From Sinomonas sp. ASV322 (GTDB lineage Bacteria; Actinomycetota; Actinomycetes; Actinomycetales; Micrococcaceae), in NCBI RefSeq assembly GCF_030908245.1, contig NZ_JAVFJJ010000011.1, forward strand, positions 1 to 64,000: 64,000 bases of DNA, read 5' to 3'. The translations under genes were made by a program, and so were the position numbers. Position 1 is the stretch's first letter. Every line of letters starts with the position of its first letter. Below the pieces are notes generated by a model. That model saw only the letters and a list, made by a program, of their open reading frames with translations, was not told where the DNA came from and made no database searches. Positions 1-7,977 of this stretch are shown piece by piece.

Positions 1-3000
1 CGGCACGCCGGGCAGGCCCGGGAGGCCGCCACCGCTCGGAAGCTGACCAAGCAGGCCATCAACCGTGCTCGTCACCGTGCCCGGAAGGTCGCCCACGTTC
101 GGCAGACCCGGAACCGACGGAACACCCGGAACACCGGGGAGCCCGCCACCGCTCGGAAGCTGACCAAGCAGCCCATCGACCGTGCTCGTCACCGTGCCCG
201 GAAGGCCACCCACATTCGGCAGACCCGGAACCGACGGAACCCCCGGAAGGCCCGGAACCGACGGAACCCCCGGAAGACCCGGAACCGACGGAACACCCGG
301 AACACCCGGGAGCCCGCCACCGCTCGGAAGCTGACCCAGCAGCCCATCGACCGTGCTCGTCACCGTGCCCGGAAGGCCACCCACATTCGGGACACCCGGA
401 ACCGACGGAACCCCCGGAAGGCCCGGAAGGCCACCCACATTCGGCAGACCCGGAACCGACGGAACCCCCGGAAGGCCCGGAACCGACGGAACACCCGGAA
501 CACCCGGGAGCCCGCCACCGCTCGGAAGCTGACCCAGCAGCCCATCGACCGTGTTCGTCACCGTGCCCGGAAGGCCGCCCACATTCGGGACACCCGGAAC
601 CGAAGGAACACCCGGAAGACCCGGGAGGCTCGGCACGCCGGGCAGGCCCGGGAGGCCGCCACCGCTCGGAAGCTGACCAAGCAGGCCATCAACCGTGCTC
701 GTCACCGTGCCCGGAAGGTCGCCCACGTTCGGCAGACCCGGAACCGACGGAACCCCCGGAAGGCCCGGAACCGACGGAACCCCCGGAAGGCCCGGAACCG
801 ACGGAACACCCGGAACACCGGGGAGCCCGCCACCGCTCGGAAGCTGACCCAGCAGCCCATCGACCGTGCTCGTCACCGTGCCCGGAAGGCCACCCACATT
901 CGGAACACCCGGAACCGACGGAACACCCGGGAGGCCGCCGCCGGTCGGAAGCTGACCCAGAAGGCCATCAACCGTGTTCGTCACCGTGCCCGGGAGGCCG
1001 CCCACATTCGGCAGACCCGGAACCGACGGAACGCCGGGGAGGCCCGGGAGCCCGCCACCGTTCGGAAGCTGACCCAGCAGCCCATCGACCGTGTTCGTCA
1101 CCGTGCCGGGAAGGTCGCCCACGCTCGGCAGACCCGGCAGTCCCGGAACCGACGGGACACCTGGCAGGCCCGGAACCGACGGAACACCCGGAACACCGGG
1201 GAGCCCGCCACCGCTCGGAAGCTGACCCAGCAGCCCATCGACCGTGTTCGTCACCGTGCCGGGAAGGTCGCCCAGACCCGGCAGACCCGGCAGGCCCGGA
1301 ACCGACGGGACACCTGGCAGGCCCGGAACCGACGGGACACCTGGAACACCCGGGAGGCCGCCGCCGTTCGGAAGCTGACCAAGCAGGCCGTCGACCGTGC
1401 TCGTCACCGTGCCCGGAATGCCTCCCACATTCGGAAGACCCGGAACCGACGGAACACCCGGAACACCCGGGAGGCCGCCACCGTTCGGAAGCTGACCAAG
1501 CAGGCCATCGACCGTGTTCGTCACCGTGCCCGGAATGCCTCCCACATTCGGAAGACCCGGAACCGAGGGAACACCCGGAAGACCGGGGAGGCCGCCACCG
1601 TTCGGAAGCTGACCAAGCAGGCCATCAACCGTGTTCGTCACCGTGCCCGGAAGGCCGCCCACATTCGGCAGACCCGGAACCGACGGAACACCGGGCAGGC
1701 CAGGGAGTCCGCCGCCCGGGGTCCCACCGAGATCGGGCCCCGTCACGAACAGGTGAGACGCGCCATGCGTCGGAGCCGCGGCGTCGACAAAGACGTTCTC
1801 GCTATCGGTTCCGATCCGGTCCGTCGTAGAAACCCCGTGAGGCCCAGCCGTCAGGTCCCAGACATCCTTCACACCAGCGACATCCAGGTTCTTCCCGACA
1901 TTCACGCCATCGGGGGTGATCCCGGCGTGAACCGAGCCGACACCCGGAACCGGCAGGACAATGCTCTCCGGATTGACTGCCGGGAGGCCCGGAAGCCCGC
2001 CATTCGGCACCTGGCCGAGTGCGCCGTCGACCGTGTTCACGACGCCGCCCGGAACGCCCGCGACGTCCGGAACACCGGGAACACCGGGAACACCAGGCGT
2101 GTTCGGGTTGCCAAGAGCGCTGTTGACGGTGTTAACAACGTGGTTCACGGCAGCCTCGGGCGTGCCAAGCAGCGAACCAGGATCAGGGGTCCCCCCACCC
2201 GGAGTTGCGCCGCCGCCGGGAAGCTGGCCGCTGCCGGGCAGCTGGCTGACGCCGGGGAGGCCCCCAACCGTCTGCCCCGCGGAGTTGATTGCCCGCTCGG
2301 CGGCCACAACCGGCGCGCCGAGAAGCGAGCCGGGCTCGTTGATCCCACCGCCCGGAAGCTGCCCGCCGCCCCCACCGGGGAGCTGGCCGGGCACTTGGCC
2401 GAACGCGCCGCCGACTGTGTCGAGCACGTTCGTGGGAAGGCTGCCCGGGAGACCGCCGACGCCGGGAAGACCGGGAACCGGTCCGCCGCCCGTGAGGATC
2501 TGGCCTGTGGCCTGATCGACGGCGTGGTCGGCCGTGCTGATGGTGTCAGCGACCGGACCGGTGAGGCCGTGCACCGGGCACGGGGAGGTCAGGCAGCCGC
2601 ATGGTGCCTGAGAGAGAGTAGAGATCGCGTGATCGAGCGTCGCGGCGGTCTGGTTGACCGCGCCATTCGCGGTACCAGGGTTGATCACGCCGCCCCCCAC
2701 AAGCTGGCCAGTCGCCTGGTCCACGGCATGGTCGACGGTTCCCACCGTCTGGGTGATGGCCCCTGCCACCGAATCCGCAACGGGTCCGCCGGTCGGGAGC
2801 GGGGCCCCCGCTGCTGCCTGACCGAGGACGTCGTCCACGATGTCGTTGATGACGCCTGCCCCCTGGGCACCTGCGGTGCCGGCGGTCTGCGTCGTGGCGC
2901 CAGCGGCCGCTCCGGTCGTCTGTCCGACGGCCCCCGCGGTCGTGCTCGCGGCCTGGTTCGCGGAGCTGCCCGCGGTTCCAATGGTCTGGTTCGTCGAGCT

Positions 3001-3378
3001 GCCAGCCGTGCCGACCGTCTGGTTGGCAGCACTGCCCGTTGTGCCAACCGTCTGGTTTGAGGTGGTGCCCGCGGTGCCGACAGCGTTGTTGGTCGTGCCG
3101 GTCGCGCCACCAGCTGGGGCGCCTGCGGACGGGGTGATGGGTGCCGTAATGGCTCCGCCGACGGTGCCGACGGTCTGGTTCACCGTGCCGCCGACAGTGC
3201 CGACGGTCTGATTCAGGGTGCTGCCAACAGCACCGAGGATGGACCCTGCGCTGGGCGCAACGGGTACCGGAACGGGAGTGGTCGCGCTCGCGTCGGCGAG
3301 GGCTGCGGACTGGCCGATGCCGTAAAGGCCGCCGGCCACGAGGGTGCCGAGAAGAGCTCGGCGGGCATACCTGTTCAC
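1..3378 (-). CDS. Secreted Gly-x-Pro repeat protein, C-terminus outside window
   Basis: The frame is open from a GTG at 3378 to base 1, giving at least 1126 residues, so the gene is truncated by the window edge. Residues 1-30 look like a signal peptide: an RYARR basic start, a hydrophobic core, and an ALADA cleavage site. Residues of about 40-175 repeat NQTVGTAG-like units. Residues of about 176-460 hold VDHAVDQATGQ-like units and one cysteine cluster (CGCLTSPC, near residue 260). A non-repetitive stretch follows at about 463-553. From there on, roughly 40-60-residue modules repeat: a TVTNTVDGLLGQLP core followed by runs of GLP, GVP and SVP triplets. At least 12 near-identical modules are visible. 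This looks like a cell-surface or matrix protein; the triplets resemble collagen-like sequence but are interrupted. No family is recognised. It lies 80 bases downstream of another secreted protein on the same strand. Confidence 0.8.
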   Translation of the reverse strand, partial: MNRYARRALLGTLVAGGLYGIGQSAALADASATTPVPVPVAPSAGSILGAVGSTLNQTVGTVGGTVNQTVGTVGGAITAPITPSAGAPAGGATGTTNNAVGTAGTTSNQTVGTTGSAANQTVGTAGSSTNQTIGTAGSSANQAASTTAGAVGQTTGAAAGATTQTAGTAGAQGAGVINDIVDDVLGQAAAGAPLPTGGPVADSVAGAITQTVGTVDHAVDQATGQLVGGGVINPGTANGAVNQTAATLDHAISTLSQAPCGCLTSPCPVHGLTGPVADTISTADHAVDQATGQILTGGGPVPGLPGVGGLPGSLPTNVLDTVGGAFGQVPGQLPGGGGGQLPGGGINEPGSLLGAPVVAAERAINSAGQTVGGLPGVSQLPGSGQLPGGGATPGGGTPDPGSLLGTPEAAVNHVVNTVNSALGNPNTPGVPGVPGVPDVAGVPGGVVNTVDGALGQVPNGGLPGLPAVNPESIVLPVPGVGSVHAGITPDGVNVGKNLDVAGVKDVWDLTAGPHGVSTTDRIGTDSENVFVDAAAPTHGASHLFVTGPDLGGTPGGGLPGLPGVPSVPGLPNVGGLPGTVTNTVDGLLGQLPNGGGLPGLPGVPSVPGLPNVGGIPGTVTNTVDGLLGQLPNGGGLPGVPGVPSVPGLPNVGGIPGTVTSTVDGLLGQLPNGGGLPGVPGVPSVPGLPGVPSVPGLPGLPGLGDLPGTVTNTVDGLLGQLPSGGGLPGVPGVPSVPGLPGVPSVPGLPGLPSVGDLPGTVTNTVDGLLGQLPNGGGLPGLPGVPSVPGLPNVGGLPGTVTNTVDGLLGQLPTGGGLPGVPSVPGVPNVGGLPGTVTSTVDGLLGQLPSGGGLPGVPGVPSVPGLPGVPSVPGLPGVPSVPGLPNVGDLPGTVTSTVDGLLGQLPSGGGLPGLPGVPSLPGLPGVPSVPGVPNVGGLPGTVTNTVDGLLGQLPSGGGLPGVPGVPSVPGLPGVPSVPGLPNVGGLPGLPGVPSVPGVPNVGGLPGTVTSTVDGLLGQLPSGGGLPGVPGVPSVPGLPGVPSVPGLPGVPSVPGLPNVGGLPGTVTSTVDGLLGQLPSGGGLPGVPGVPSVPGLPNVGDLPGTVTSTVDGLLGQLPSGGGLPGLPGVP

Positions 3379-3395
3379 CTGAAACTCCTGACTGG

Positions 3396-3459
3396 ATCAA
3401 AGGGACGCGCGAATGCGCGGATGAGACTTTGTCTGCATGAGGCAGACGCGTCCCTTGAT
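3396..3459 (-). terminator. Nested inverted repeat between two secreted-protein genes
   Basis: The outer arms are ATCAAAGGGACGCG (3396-3409) and its complement with one base missing (3447-3459). Inside is a perfect inner hairpin, GTCTGC at 3431-3436 against GCAGAC at 3441-3446. The structure starts at the stop codon of the upstream gene and ends 18 bases before the GTG of the downstream gene. It could attenuate or process a two-gene transcript, or simply terminate the first gene. No T-run follows it. Confidence 0.45.
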
Positions 3460-4643
3460 CAGTCGGGAGTAGAACCGGGGTCGAAAGCCGGCGTGGGCGG
3501 CACGGGGCCACCGTGAGCCAGCACGTCGTTGCTCACGTGCTGAACCGGCGCAGAAGGCGCTGCGGAGATCGCCGCAGGCTGGCCCTGTCCGCCGCGGAGG
3601 GCGGACGAGGCGGCCGAAGAGCTGAGGACGGACTGCTCGGGGAGCGGCGCGTGCGAGGGCCCTGCCGGGCCGTCCGACGGCGCGATGGCGCCAACTCCGG
3701 ACCCGAGGGAGGCAACGCCGTCGGCCGCCCAGAAGGCGGGCCAATCGGCGGCGAGGTTCCTCGTCCGCATCGCCTGGGCGGCGGCCGCGAGCTTGTCCGC
3801 GGGTGCCGCGCCGTTGGCGGCGGCAGCCGCCGCAGCGGGCGACGCCGACGAGCCGGCCAGCGATCCAACGTCGCCGACGCGGCCACCAAGACCGCCGACG
3901 CCGCCCGTTCCCTGGGAGCCAGAGCCCACCACGGGAAGGGAGCCGACAGCGCCCTGCTGCGGAAGCGGGAGCGAAGTCACCGCGCCGCCCACTGTGCCCC
4001 CGGTCGTCGAAACGGTGTTCCCGACTCCGGAGACCACACCATCGACGACGGGGGCGAGCGGCGCGAGCGGACCCGAAAGCACCGGGTCCGTCAACGACGA
4101 GATCGAGTGGAGGTCTGAGCCGAGGGTCGACGTCGTCGTGGTGACCACTGAAGAGACCGTTCCCTGAAGCGCCCCGGTTACCTCCGGAACGAGCGGAACC
4201 GCCGAGGCAACGGTCGACGACGCCGTGTCGACGACCGCCTCAACGGTCCCCTGAAGCTGGTTGGTCACCCCTGGGACCTCGTTGGTCACGGCCTGAGTCA
4301 CCGTCGGGACGAGCGGAACGGCCGACGCAACCGGGGAGACCGCGTTGTTGACGGCCGTCGAGACTGCCTGGACGGGGCTCGACACGGCTCGCACCGGGCT
4401 CGACACGGGCGCTGCGGCACCCGTGGAGCTCGCGGGCGCGAGCGCGGAGGAGGCGACTGACGAAACGGTTGACGTCACAGACGAGACGGCCGAGGTGGCC
4501 GATGCGAGAGTTCCCGTGAGGTCCGTCGAGGCTGAGGCGGATGCGCTCGAGAGGAGCACCCAGCCGACCCCGAGGCCGGCTGCCACTGCCGCGTGCCGGG
4601 CAAGGCGGAGAACACGCGAGCGCGTGTCTGGCGTCAAGCGCAT
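3459..4643 (-). CDS. Secreted Val/Ser/Thr/Pro-rich low-complexity protein
   Basis: The protein has 394 residues. A basic start (RSRVLRLARH), a hydrophobic stretch and SASASAS give a plausible signal peptide of about 38-40 residues. The mature part is made of loosely repeated T/S-V units such as TVSSVASS, NAVSPVASAVPLVP and STVASAVPLVPEVT, then Gly-rich segments and an Ala/Pro-rich C-terminus. No LPxTG sorting signal, cysteine or enzymatic motif is visible. The ATG at 4643 is preceded by a strong GGGGAGGGG Shine-Dalgarno stretch. It is co-directional with the giant repeat protein and has a similar Gly/Val/Pro style, so both are probably surface or envelope proteins. The function is unknown. 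Confidence 0.75.
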   Translation of the reverse strand: MRLTPDTRSRVLRLARHAAVAAGLGVGWVLLSSASASASTDLTGTLASATSAVSSVTSTVSSVASSALAPASSTGAAAPVSSPVRAVSSPVQAVSTAVNNAVSPVASAVPLVPTVTQAVTNEVPGVTNQLQGTVEAVVDTASSTVASAVPLVPEVTGALQGTVSSVVTTTTSTLGSDLHSISSLTDPVLSGPLAPLAPVVDGVVSGVGNTVSTTGGTVGGAVTSLPLPQQGAVGSLPVVGSGSQGTGGVGGLGGRVGDVGSLAGSSASPAAAAAAANGAAPADKLAAAAQAMRTRNLAADWPAFWAADGVASLGSGVGAIAPSDGPAGPSHAPLPEQSVLSSSAASSALRGGQGQPAAISAAPSAPVQHVSNDVLAHGGPVPPTPAFDPGSTPD

Positions 4644-4925
4644 GTCCCCTCCCCTCTGCGGACCGCTGTGGCATTACCCATACGGATGTACAAACTAAGG
4701 CACACTCAACAGGATCTTTACGCTTCCTGTCAAGCGAAATACGAGACGTGGATCGAGCGAGTCGATTCTCGCAACACCCGGTGTGGCATGGAAGCAAGGC
4801 GGGCGGTCGGTTTTGGCCGTCCAGCTAGATATTAGAGGTATCCGCACGAGCGCACAAGACCCATCGGTGTTGAGCCCGGTGAACGCATTGTGACCGCTGC
4901 GCGACACCGCCCCGGCGGCCGCGAG

Positions 4926-5450
4926 TCAGGAGTCGGACTGAGGGCGGAGAGATTTCGAGATCTCTTCCGCGGCGACTGCCTGCGCCTGGGAGAGCCTCTC
5001 CATGAAACCCGCGATCGTGAGCAGCTGATCCTCGGAGTACGTCGCGTAGATCGCACGGAGCTGCCCGATCCACGGGGCGAAGAGCGGCCCCAGCTCCGCG
5101 TTGATTCGGTCAGTCCGCGCCTCGACGAGGATCCGACGGCCGTCTTCGGGGTGCGGCCGGCGCTCGGCGTACCCGCGATGCTCGAGGCGGCCGATGAGGT
5201 CGGTGACCGTCGGCTTGGCGAGGCCAGCCTCCTTCGAGAGCTGCGAATGCGTGAGCGGCCCTCGGCGCAGGAGGATGTCGAGGGCTTCCTCTTCCGACGC
5301 CGAGAGCCCCAGGTGTTCCGCGATCGCGGCATGGAACATGACGGTCGCGGAGCTCAGGTCGCGGCCCGCGAGATCGAGGCGCTCATAGAGCCCGCCATCC
5401 GCGGGGGTCGTCTGAAGGTCTTCGCGTTCGGTGTTCGAGGCGTTCGGCAT
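4926..5450 (-). CDS. MarR-family transcriptional regulator
   Basis: The protein has 174 residues. It shows the MarR winged-helix arrangement: an N-terminal helix (residues of about 20-50), a helix-turn-helix around residues 60-95 (SEEEALDILLRRGPLTHSQL, then KPTVTDLIGRLEHRGY), the wing RRPHPEDGRR, and a C-terminal dimerisation helix rich in Leu and Ala. The family binds palindromic DNA as a dimer and often controls a neighbouring gene in response to small aromatic ligands. The next gene upstream on the same strand is a nitrilase, 258 bases away, and that gap holds tandem palindromes that are candidate operators. The target is not known. Confidence 0.85.
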   Translation of the reverse strand: MPNASNTEREDLQTTPADGGLYERLDLAGRDLSSATVMFHAAIAEHLGLSASEEEALDILLRRGPLTHSQLSKEAGLAKPTVTDLIGRLEHRGYAERRPHPEDGRRILVEARTDRINAELGPLFAPWIGQLRAIYATYSEDQLLTIAGFMERLSQAQAVAAEEISKSLRPQSDS

Positions 5451-5577
5451 GGGCCGAGTTTACGCGCGCATTCCGTTCGGCTGGGCGAACTAAACAAGTT
5501 GATGACACAATCGGTCAATTTGTCAGCGGGCCGAGAGGTCTCCCCCGTCGGCGTCGCACGCGAGGCCGCGGCAGATC

Positions 5578-5614
5578 GTTCGGGCCGCCGAACGATTCGT
5601 TCGGTCCGCCGAAC
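5578..5614. promoter_or_regulatory. Tandem 16-bp palindromes, 21-bp period
   Basis: GTTCGG-GCCG-CCGAAC lies at 5578-5593 and GTTCGG-TCCG-CCGAAC at 5599-5614. Each has perfect 6-bp arms and a 4-bp spacer, and they start 21 bp apart, about two helical turns. They sit roughly 130-170 bp upstream of the MarR start codon. They could be a regulator binding site or part of an intergenic repeat; the adjacent bases to 5705 also repeat CCAGACCTCCGCG. Confidence 0.4.
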
Positions 5615-5708
5615 CATCTCGGCGCGGCAGCCAGACCTCCGCGCGCGTCACCCCACGGCCCGTCACCCCGCGGGAACCAGACCTCCGCGGCACCCCACTC
5701 CGCGCCCA

Positions 5709-6617
5709 TCACCCCGCGACGATGGCCCGCTCGGGGCGAAGGTCCCCGGGCGTCTCGGGCGAGAGCGCGGGGTACCACGTCGCGGGGTCGATGTATCCGT
5801 TGTAGAGAGGGAGCGCGAGCGGCGCGTCTCCGTCGCGGAAGAAGTCCCACGGCCACGAATCGCAGCTCGTCCCGAACTTCCTGGCCGCGGCGACGCGATC
5901 GAAGTCCACGACGCCGACGAACGTCGCATCCTCCATGCCGGACGATTCGATGCGAAGGGCCCCCTCGGGGTCGACCAGGAGGGTCTTGCCGAAGGCGGTC
6001 GGGGCCGCACCGTTGACGCTCGCGACCCACACCTGGTTGACGATCGCGTTGGCGACGTTGATGGGCACTTCCTGGGCGCGGCCCGCCGTCGTGGTCTGGA
6101 CGACGTTGACGATGAGTTCCGCACCCATCCACGCGAGATGGCGCGAGACCTCGGGGTACCACGCGTCGTAGCAGATCGAGAGGCCCACGCGGCCCTTGCC
6201 CGGGATGTCGAACACGACGAAGTCGCGCCCGATGGCCATCGGCTCGTACGGGCGCCACGTGAAGATCTTCCGATAGCTCGCGACGAGTTCCCCGCCCGGG
6301 CCGTAGACGACGGCGGTGTTGTAGACCGTGCCGTCGTCGGCGCGCTCGAGGACGCTCCCGGGGATGAGCCAGATGCCGAGTTCGCGCGCGAGCGCGGAGA
6401 GAGCGGCTCCGCGCGGCCCGTCGAGCGGCTCGGCATACTCGGCGTACGCCTCCTCGACGCTCATGGATTCGACACCGAGGGAGCACAAGTGGAGCTCCGG
6501 GTACACGACCAACTCCGCCGCATTGGGAGACTTCATGCGGGCGCGGAGCCCGCGGGCGAAGCCTTCGAAGGTTTCGGCGGGGGCTTGGACAAGGGCGATT
6601 CGCAGGTGGCGGCTCAT
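5709..6617 (-). CDS. Nitrilase-superfamily carbon-nitrogen hydrolase
   Basis: The protein has 302 residues from the ATG at 6617. A longer frame starts at 6677, but its extra residues are not nitrilase-like and GGAAGAG precedes 6617. The catalytic triad is visible: Glu41 (VVYPELHL), Lys117 (SYRKIF) and Cys149 (GLSICYDAWYPE). The family hydrolyses C-N bonds of nitriles, omega-amides or carbamoylated amines. The substrate cannot be read from the sequence. Late motifs (IVNVVQTTT, NQVWVASVNG) are typical of actinobacterial carbon-nitrogen hydrolases. It is transcribed divergently from a TetR regulator across 133 bases, which makes it the natural target of that regulator. Confidence 0.85.
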   Translation of the reverse strand: MSRHLRIALVQAPAETFEGFARGLRARMKSPNAAELVVYPELHLCSLGVESMSVEEAYAEYAEPLDGPRGAALSALARELGIWLIPGSVLERADDGTVYNTAVVYGPGGELVASYRKIFTWRPYEPMAIGRDFVVFDIPGKGRVGLSICYDAWYPEVSRHLAWMGAELIVNVVQTTTAGRAQEVPINVANAIVNQVWVASVNGAAPTAFGKTLLVDPEGALRIESSGMEDATFVGVVDFDRVAAARKFGTSCDSWPWDFFRDGDAPLALPLYNGYIDPATWYPALSPETPGDLRPERAIVAG

Positions 6618-6680
6618 GGGTGGCTCTTCCGTGACGGCGCTGGCAGGGATGGGACGGGCGTGATGCGTGCCCCGCATTAG

Positions 6681-6705
6681 ATTATTTAAAATTTATTTAA
6701 AGAAC
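6681..6705. promoter_or_regulatory. AT-rich island in nitrilase/TetR divergent promoter
   Basis: About 25 nearly pure A/T bases contain two TTTAAA palindromes (6685-6690 and 6696-6701, 11 bp apart) inside otherwise very GC-rich sequence. It lies between the divergent starts at 6617 and 6751, so it probably supplies promoter -10 sequence, a TetR operator, or both. Confidence 0.4.
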
Positions 6706-6750
6706 GAAGGAACCGTCAAGCCCCCCTCTCGTGCGTGACAGAATGACGGC

Positions 6751-7464
6751 ATGGCACGGCCGAAGAACCAGGCAGCACGCCGGCTCGAGCTCGTGTCGGT
6801 CACGTCGGAGCTTCTCGTGGAACGCGGGGCCAGCGGGGCGCGCCTGACGGACATCGCCACCGCGGCAGGACTCACCCCCGCCGCCGTGACGTATTACTAC
6901 CCGAACCTCGTCGAGCTCTACGCGGACACGTACGCGACCGCGACCCAGGAGTACGTCACGAAACGGCGAGAAAGCGTCGACAAGGTGAGCGGCGCCGTCG
7001 CCCGCCTTGTCGAATGCCTCAGGCTCGGCGTCCCCCGGAAGGGGACGAGCTCCTACGCCGCGACCGTGCTGCTCATCGAGCTCGCGGCGCTCGAATCGCG
7101 CGAACCCGCCGTCGCCCTCGCCGGGGAGGCGTTCGGGCGCGAGCAGGTCCGGCTCATCGAGGCGATCCTCGCCGAGGGAGAGGACGACGGCGTCTTCCGG
7201 CCCGCGCACGGACCGGCGGCCGCGGCGCGCGCCATCCTCGCGCTCGAAGATGGGCTCGCGCCGTCGGTCATCTCAGGCCGCCTCACGCCAGAGGAGTCGC
7301 TCGAGCTCACCCTCGCGATGGCCGGAACGCTCGTGGGTGCGGAGCTGGCAGCCGCGCCGGCCTCTACTCCCCCGCCGCGCCCGCCCCGCCTTGCATCGAC
7401 GCCGCCCACTCGGCCACGCGCCGCGCGACCTCCTCATCGGAGACATCCTCGACCCGCGTCATGA
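6751..7464 (+). CDS. TetR-family transcriptional regulator
   Basis: The protein has 237 residues. The N-terminal helix-turn-helix fits TetR: residues of about 10-55 include LTDIATAAGLTPAAVTYYYP followed by NLVELYADTY. The ligand domain is helical and Ala/Leu-rich. The last 30 residues are a Pro/Arg-rich tail (PPPRPPRLASTPP onward) that exists only because the frame runs 101 bases into the convergent VOC gene, so the tail may be dispensable. The gene is divergent from the nitrilase gene, whose promoter it probably represses. The ligand is unknown. Confidence 0.85.
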   Translation: MARPKNQAARRLELVSVTSELLVERGASGARLTDIATAAGLTPAAVTYYYPNLVELYADTYATATQEYVTKRRESVDKVSGAVARLVECLRLGVPRKGTSSYAATVLLIELAALESREPAVALAGEAFGREQVRLIEAILAEGEDDGVFRPAHGPAAAARAILALEDGLAPSVISGRLTPEESLELTLAMAGTLVGAELAAAPASTPPPRPPRLASTPPTRPRAARPPHRRHPRPAS

Positions 7465-7912
7465 CGGACCAGCGGATGCCGAACGGATCGCGGATGCTCG
7501 CGTACCGGTCCCCCGTCACGAACGTCGCGGCGGGCTCGCGTAGCGTCGCGCCGGCCGCAACGGCCCGCTCGACGGCGGCGTCGACATCGGGCAGGTAGAC
7601 GCCGAGGGAGAGGCAGTCGTCGTCGCCCGCGGGCGGCAGGACGAGGTGGTAGGCAGGGTTCGCGTCGCCGAGCTCGAGGCGGCCACTGCCGAAGTCGAGT
7701 ACCGCATGCGCAACAATGGGCGTCCCATCCGGCCCCGGGAAGTCGGTGCGGCTCAGGAGCCTCGCCCCGAACACGGACTCGTAGAAGCGGATCGCGGCGC
7801 CGGCGCCGTCGACCACGATGAACGGGGTGAGGGACGTCGAGCCGCGCGGGGTGCCGTTGACGGTGTGCTCGCCGTTCGCCGCGGTGGTGGAGACAGTGTT
7901 CTGATCACTCAT
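7364..7912 (-). CDS. VOC (glyoxalase/bleomycin-resistance) family protein
   Basis: The protein has 182 residues from the ATG at 7912. A longer frame to 7990 would add an Arg-rich leader that overlaps the promoter of the divergent AraC gene. It is a single-chain VOC fold of the PhnB type: TPFIVVDGAGAAIRFYESVF, then AHAVLDFGSGRLELGD and RDPFGIRWSVMTRVEDVS. Members bind a metal and small molecules, and exact functions vary. Its 3' end overlaps the TetR gene by 101 bases on the opposite strand. It lies 65 bases from the divergent AraC regulator, which is its likely controller. Confidence 0.85.
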   Translation of the reverse strand: MSDQNTVSTTAANGEHTVNGTPRGSTSLTPFIVVDGAGAAIRFYESVFGARLLSRTDFPGPDGTPIVAHAVLDFGSGRLELGDANPAYHLVLPPAGDDDCLSLGVYLPDVDAAVERAVAAGATLREPAATFVTGDRYASIRDPFGIRWSVMTRVEDVSDEEVARRVAEWAASMQGGAGAAGE

Positions 7913-7977
7913 GCCGCCACCGTAAGCAGACACCGACGGCTTCCGCTTGAAGATTCGCGACACCCTACGATCGATTC

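Noticed and set aside
1-1700. CRISPR-like or satellite repeat array
   Set aside because: The repeats vary in length by whole codons and stay in one open frame with a signal peptide at its start, so they are protein-coding repeats. There are no unique spacers or cas genes.
1753-3060. Long plus-strand open frame of 435 codons
   Set aside because: It is Arg/Ala-rich nonsense opposite the giant secreted protein; the high GC keeps antisense frames open. No ribosome site or domain.
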